From positions 1 through 15,947 of the forward strand of contig PIVW01000082.1 in the NCBI GenBank assembly GCA_003353825.1: a stretch of 15,947 nt of DNA. The letters are read 5' to 3'. The notes under the pieces were generated by a model. That model was given only the letters and a program-made list of their open reading frames with translations, did not search any database and was not told where the DNA came from. Shown piece after piece: positions 13,304 to 15,947 of the stretch. This DNA is from Chloroflexota bacterium (lineage in GTDB: Bacteria; Chloroflexota; Anaerolineae; J102). A program made the translations under genes and the position numbers. The stretch's first letter is position 1. Each line of letters starts with the position of its first letter.

Positions 13304-14137
13304 ATGAAGATCGACTCGACAGCACGTACGTTAGCAAAAGATATTGCTTTACAATTTGGCGCCATAACGGGTGTCGAAGCAGTGACCCTGGCAGGATCAA
13401 TGACCTCAGGGTATGCGGAATCTGGGTCTGATATCGATCTCTATGTTTATGCACATGAAGAAGTGCCGATAAGTAAACGAGAGAAAATCACCCAACATGT
13501 CGCACGGCTGGAATTGGACAATCACTTCTGGGAGCCTGGTGATGAGTGGATCGACTCAACTAGCGGTGTCCATGTCGATGTGATGTATCGGTCGCCGCAA
13601 TGGCTCGATGAACAGATCGAGCGCATTTTAGTTCGTCAGGAGGCCTGGGTGGGTTACAGTACCTGTTTCTGGCAGAATGTGTTGACTTCAGACATCCTCT
13701 TCGACCGCACAGGGTGGTTCGCTTCGCTCAAGGCAAGCGCAGATCAACCTTATCCCAAGAACTTACGCTCTGCCATTGTCGCCAAGAACCATCCTCTGTT
13801 GCGAAGCAATATCTCATCTTATCGTCAGCAGATCGCTAAAGCCATCACTCGTGGCGATCTTGTCAGCGTCAACCACAGAATCGCCGAGTTCCTGGCCAGT
13901 TACTTCGATATCCTTTTCGCGATCAATCGCATGCCACATCCGGGCGAGAAGCGTCTGCTCATCCATGTCTTGGCTACATGCCCAAAACGTCCCAACCGCT
14001 GTATCGATCAGGTCGAAGGGATGCTCGCTCTATCAGCACGACCCTCGGATCAGCTTCTACTTCTGCTTGATAAGATGGTAGATGATCTTGATCAACTATT
14101 GACAGATCAGAGGCTATTAGCTCAAGTTGAAAGGTAA
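13304..14137 (+). CDS. Nucleotidyltransferase-fold protein (pol-beta superfamily, DUF4037-like)
   Basis: The 277-aa protein starts right after the UxaA stop codon. Its N-terminal domain has the pol-beta nucleotidyltransferase signature LAGSMTSGYAESGSDIDLYVY: Gly31-Ser32, then Asp43 and Asp45, with a third carboxylate Asp92 in VHVDVMY. All catalytic acids are thus in place, and it may transfer a nucleotide to a small molecule or protein. The C-terminal half is helical, with a long hydrophobic stretch SYFDILFAIN, and resembles DUF4037-type proteins and distantly the aminoglycoside nucleotidyltransferases. The ending QLLLLLDKMVDDLDQLL is probably an amphipathic helix. The zero-base spacing to a catabolic dehydratase is unusual and means it is co-translated with it. 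The function is unknown. Confidence 0.8.
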   Translation: MKIDSTARTLAKDIALQFGAITGVEAVTLAGSMTSGYAESGSDIDLYVYAHEEVPISKREKITQHVARLELDNHFWEPGDEWIDSTSGVHVDVMYRSPQWLDEQIERILVRQEAWVGYSTCFWQNVLTSDILFDRTGWFASLKASADQPYPKNLRSAIVAKNHPLLRSNISSYRQQIAKAITRGDLVSVNHRIAEFLASYFDILFAINRMPHPGEKRLLIHVLATCPKRPNRCIDQVEGMLALSARPSDQLLLLLDKMVDDLDQLLTDQRLLAQVER

Positions 14138-14188
14138 GGAATTGTGAGGGTGTGTCCCACGTATGTGCCTTTGCACGGCGCTCCTTTC

Positions 14189-14217
14189 TTGCCAGAAGTA
14201 CGAACGTCTTGTATACT
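14189..14217 (+). promoter_or_regulatory. Strong sigma70-type promoter of greA-lysS
   Basis: TTGCCA (14189-14194), a 17-nt spacer and TATACT (14212-14217) make a near-consensus promoter with four or five matches per box. Transcription should begin near 14224, giving a 5' leader of about 130 nt before the greA ATG. Confidence 0.8.
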
Positions 14218-14235
14218 ATGCGTAGTTTTCCGGAC

Positions 14236-14271
14236 AGAACTGGGCCACGTGCCGCTCAGTTCTTTCTTTTT
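14236..14271 (+). terminator. Intrinsic terminator-like hairpin 1 in the greA leader
   Basis: AGAACTGGGC (14236-14245) pairs with GCTCAGTTCT (14254-14263), giving ten pairs including one G-U and an 8-nt loop. TTTCTTTTT follows at 14263-14271. It begins about a dozen bases after the predicted greA start point, so it can both end readthrough from the upstream operon and stop new greA transcripts after roughly 45 nt. Confidence 0.75.
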
Positions 14272-14303
14272 GTGTCCTGGTGAAAACCGACATTCGATTT
14301 CAA

Positions 14304-14327
14304 AGGCGCTGAGCGCCTATTTTTATT
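14304..14327 (+). terminator. Intrinsic terminator-like hairpin 2 in the greA leader
   Basis: AGGCGC (14304-14309), loop TGA, GCGCCT (14313-14318), then ATTTTTATT. The stem is short but GC-rich. It ends 8 nt before the AGGAGA ribosome site of greA (14335-14340). Confidence 0.7.
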
Positions 14328-14351
14328 GTGTAGCAGGAGAGCGTTCGCAGT

Positions 14352-14834
14352 ATGAACACCGAAAACGATAGCGCCGTCTATATCACAGCCGAAGGGCTAC
14401 AGAAACTCGAAGAAGAGGTTGAATGGCGTGAGAAAGTCCGCCGTCCTGAGATCGCCAAGCAGATCGAAGCGGCTCGCAAAGAAGGCGATCTCTCTGAGAA
14501 TGCTGGGTATGATGAGGCCAAATATCAGGCTGGTATGAATGAAGGGCGGGTCCAGGACCTTAAATCCAAGATCAAGCATGCGGTCATTTTCGAAGCCAAT
14601 GATGGGCCCACCGACACCGTCGAGCTAGGGCGCACTGTCACCATTAAAGATGTAGAATATGGTGACGAAGAAGTCTATACGATCGTTGGCGCCGCCGAAG
14701 CTGATCCTAGTAACGGCCTGATATCTTATAAATCGCCGATTGGCGGTGCCCTGGTCGGAAAACAAATCGGTGCAAAGGTACAGGTCGATACGCCGGGCGG
14801 CCAATTGGAATTTGACATAATTAGTGTAGAATAA
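14352..14834 (+). CDS. greA: Transcription elongation factor GreA
   Basis: GreA enters the secondary channel of RNA polymerase and stimulates cleavage of backtracked transcripts. The 160-aa protein has the N-terminal antiparallel coiled coil (about 10-80) with the acidic tip GDLSENAGYDEAK (Asp46 and Glu49, which hold the catalytic Mg2+), and the FKBP-like C-terminal domain with IVGAAEADP, ISYKSPIGGALVGK and a terminal EFDIISVE. Length is normal. AGGAGA lies 11 nt before the ATG. It has its own strong promoter, and its leader holds two terminator-like hairpins, so its expression may be attenuated. lysS follows after 82 bp on the same strand. Confidence 0.98.
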   Translation: MNTENDSAVYITAEGLQKLEEEVEWREKVRRPEIAKQIEAARKEGDLSENAGYDEAKYQAGMNEGRVQDLKSKIKHAVIFEANDGPTDTVELGRTVTIKDVEYGDEEVYTIVGAAEADPSNGLISYKSPIGGALVGKQIGAKVQVDTPGGQLEFDIISVE

Positions 14835-14881
14835 ACCGCATACCTGAGGCGTGGAATCCGTTAAGGTAAATCACGCGGTTT
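14833..14881 (+). repeat. Inverted repeat in the greA-lysS gap
   Basis: AAACCGC (14833-14839) pairs with GCGGTTT (14875-14881), and inside GCGTG (14849-14853) can instead pair with CACGC (14873-14877). The two stems share bases, so only one can form at a time. No T-run follows. It begins at the greA stop codon. Confidence 0.5.
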
Positions 14882-14906
14882 GCAACCAGTGTTGAGCAAC
14901 CAGTGT
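14882..14906 (+). repeat. 11-bp direct repeat just ahead of lysS
   Basis: GCAACCAGTGT occurs at 14882-14892 and again at 14896-14906, separated by TGA. The second copy ends ten bases before the lysS ATG, next to the weak ribosome site AGAAG. Confidence 0.9.
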
Positions 14907-14916
14907 AGAAGAAATT

Positions 14917-15947
14917 ATGACGGATCAGAGTACGGTTCAAACCGAACAGGCTTTGCTGGATCAAGAAATAGCCAGGCGCGAGAAATTGGAGCGTCTGCGT
15001 GCCCGGGGAATCGATCCCTACCCCCCGCGCGTCGAACGCACACACGAAATCACTGAGGTGATCGCCGGTTACGAAGCCGGTGATTTAGGGGAGCGCGAAC
15101 AGGTGTCGTTGGCCGGCCGTCTGGTTTCGCGACGGATCATGGGCAAGCTCAGCTTTGCGCACATAGAAGATGGCTCAGGGCGATTGCAGATCATGGTACG
15201 GCGGGATGATCTGGGCGCTGAGTATTACAATGGCCTATTCAAAAAAGACCTGGACCTGGGTGATATCGTCGGCGTGACCGGCGCCATGGTCGTCACGAAA
15301 ACGGGTGAGATTAGCTGTCGAGCGTCCTCAATTACGTTGTTGGCCAAGGCGATCAAGCCTATGCCCGACAAATGGCATGGCATCAAAGATCCCGAAGTGC
15401 GCCAGAGGCAGCGCTATCTCGACCTGCTTGCTAACCCCGACATTCGTGACGTATTTAGAGTGCGTGCAGATATCGTGCGGGCTCTACGCCAGTATTTCGA
15501 TGGCGAAGGGTTTTTAGAAGTTGAAACGCCGGTGCTGCAAAGTGTCTATGGTGGCGCCGCTGCCGAACCCTTTGTCACCCATCACAATTACCTTCACCAA
15601 GATCTATATCTCCGCATCAGTTTTGAACTCTACCTGAAACGGCTTCTTGTCGGAGGCTATGATCGGGTATACGAAATCGGTCGAGATTTTCGTAACGAAG
15701 GAATCAGCCACAAACATAACCCGGAATTCACCCAGCTAGAGTTCTACGAATCGTACACCGATTACGTGGGCGTGATGAAGCGAACTGAAGAAATGCTCGC
15801 GTTTGTTGCCCAAAAAGTGGTAGGCGGTTTGCATGTGACCTGGAATGGTCATAACATCGATCTGACCCCACCATGGCCGCGTATTCCCTTGCGGGATGCC
15901 ATCCGAGAGGCCAGTGGCATTGACTACGACCTGTTGCCCAGCTACGC
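14917..15947 (+). CDS. lysS: Lysyl-tRNA synthetase, class II (3' end outside the window)
   Basis: The enzyme charges tRNA-Lys with lysine using ATP. From the ATG at 14917 an uninterrupted frame of 343 codons plus two bases runs off the window; the family is about 490-500 aa, so roughly two thirds are present. Residues 60-145 form the OB-fold anticodon-binding domain (VSLAGRLVSRRIMGKLSFAHIED). The stretch KWHGIKDPEVRQRQRYLDLLAN leads to motif 1 (FLEVETPVLQ, 199-208), then RISFELYLKRLLVGGYDRVYEIG and motif 2 (FRNEGISHKHNPEFT, 258-272), all typical of LysRS-II. Motif 3 lies beyond the window. It follows greA by 82 bp, and co-transcription with greA is likely. Confidence 0.97.
   Translation, partial: MTDQSTVQTEQALLDQEIARREKLERLRARGIDPYPPRVERTHEITEVIAGYEAGDLGEREQVSLAGRLVSRRIMGKLSFAHIEDGSGRLQIMVRRDDLGAEYYNGLFKKDLDLGDIVGVTGAMVVTKTGEISCRASSITLLAKAIKPMPDKWHGIKDPEVRQRQRYLDLLANPDIRDVFRVRADIVRALRQYFDGEGFLEVETPVLQSVYGGAAAEPFVTHHNYLHQDLYLRISFELYLKRLLVGGYDRVYEIGRDFRNEGISHKHNPEFTQLEFYESYTDYVGVMKRTEEMLAFVAQKVVGGLHVTWNGHNIDLTPPWPRIPLRDAIREASGIDYDLLPSY

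Noticed and set aside
14144..14371. 75-residue plus-strand frame between the nucleotidyltransferase and greA
   Set aside because: It spans the greA promoter and both terminator hairpins and shows no recognisable family.
14835..14916. T-box or tRNA in the gap before lysS
   Set aside because: The gap is only 82 nt, no T-box consensus or anti-terminator could be seen, and no cloverleaf can be drawn.

Overview
The window looks like chromosomal DNA of a free-living heterotrophic bacterium. I suspect Chloroflexota. This rests on weak signs: short REP-like intergenic elements of the 'TCATTGCGAGG...CGAAGCAATC' and 'GTCACCCTGAACGAG...GATTCTTCGC' types, heptamer and octamer arrays between genes, a greA-lysS pair, and many sugar-acid and amino-acid catabolic genes. 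No sequence search was possible, so the taxon is inference. Coding density is moderate, and three decayed genes (an FGGY kinase, a methyltransferase and a serine recombinase) show local gene loss.

Left part, leftward (1-3909): a LacI-family regulator with a clear sigma70-type promoter and a perfect 16-bp palindromic operator, then a D-mannonate oxidoreductase-type SDR, then a LarA-family nickel-pincer racemase/epimerase, then the broken start of an FGGY (gluconokinase-like) kinase. Together these read as a sugar-acid operon. An attractive route is fructuronate to D-mannonate (SDR), to D-gluconate (LarA-family 2-epimerase), to 6-phosphogluconate (kinase). Heptamer repeats fill the regulator-SDR gap.

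Middle part, leftward (4065-9627): a small Dabb-domain protein whose tail runs in frame into the remains of a methyltransferase, a HAD-IIB phosphatase, an ALDH4-type 1-pyrroline-5-carboxylate dehydrogenase (pruA), an FAD-dependent DAO-family oxidoreductase, and a serine-recombinase remnant. REP-like elements and an octamer array lie between these genes.

Right part, rightward (9707-14137): an adenylosuccinate lyase/fumarase-superfamily lyase, then a tightly coupled trio of VOC protein, UxaA-family (altronate/galactarate-type) dehydratase and a pol-beta-fold nucleotidyltransferase. The trio probably forms a catabolic operon of unknown substrate, divergent from the FAD oxidoreductase.

Far right (14189-15947): housekeeping genes greA and lysS (cut by the window end). 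A strong promoter precedes greA, followed by two intrinsic-terminator-like hairpins in the leader, a layout suggesting attenuation of greA. No tRNA, rRNA or CRISPR array was seen.
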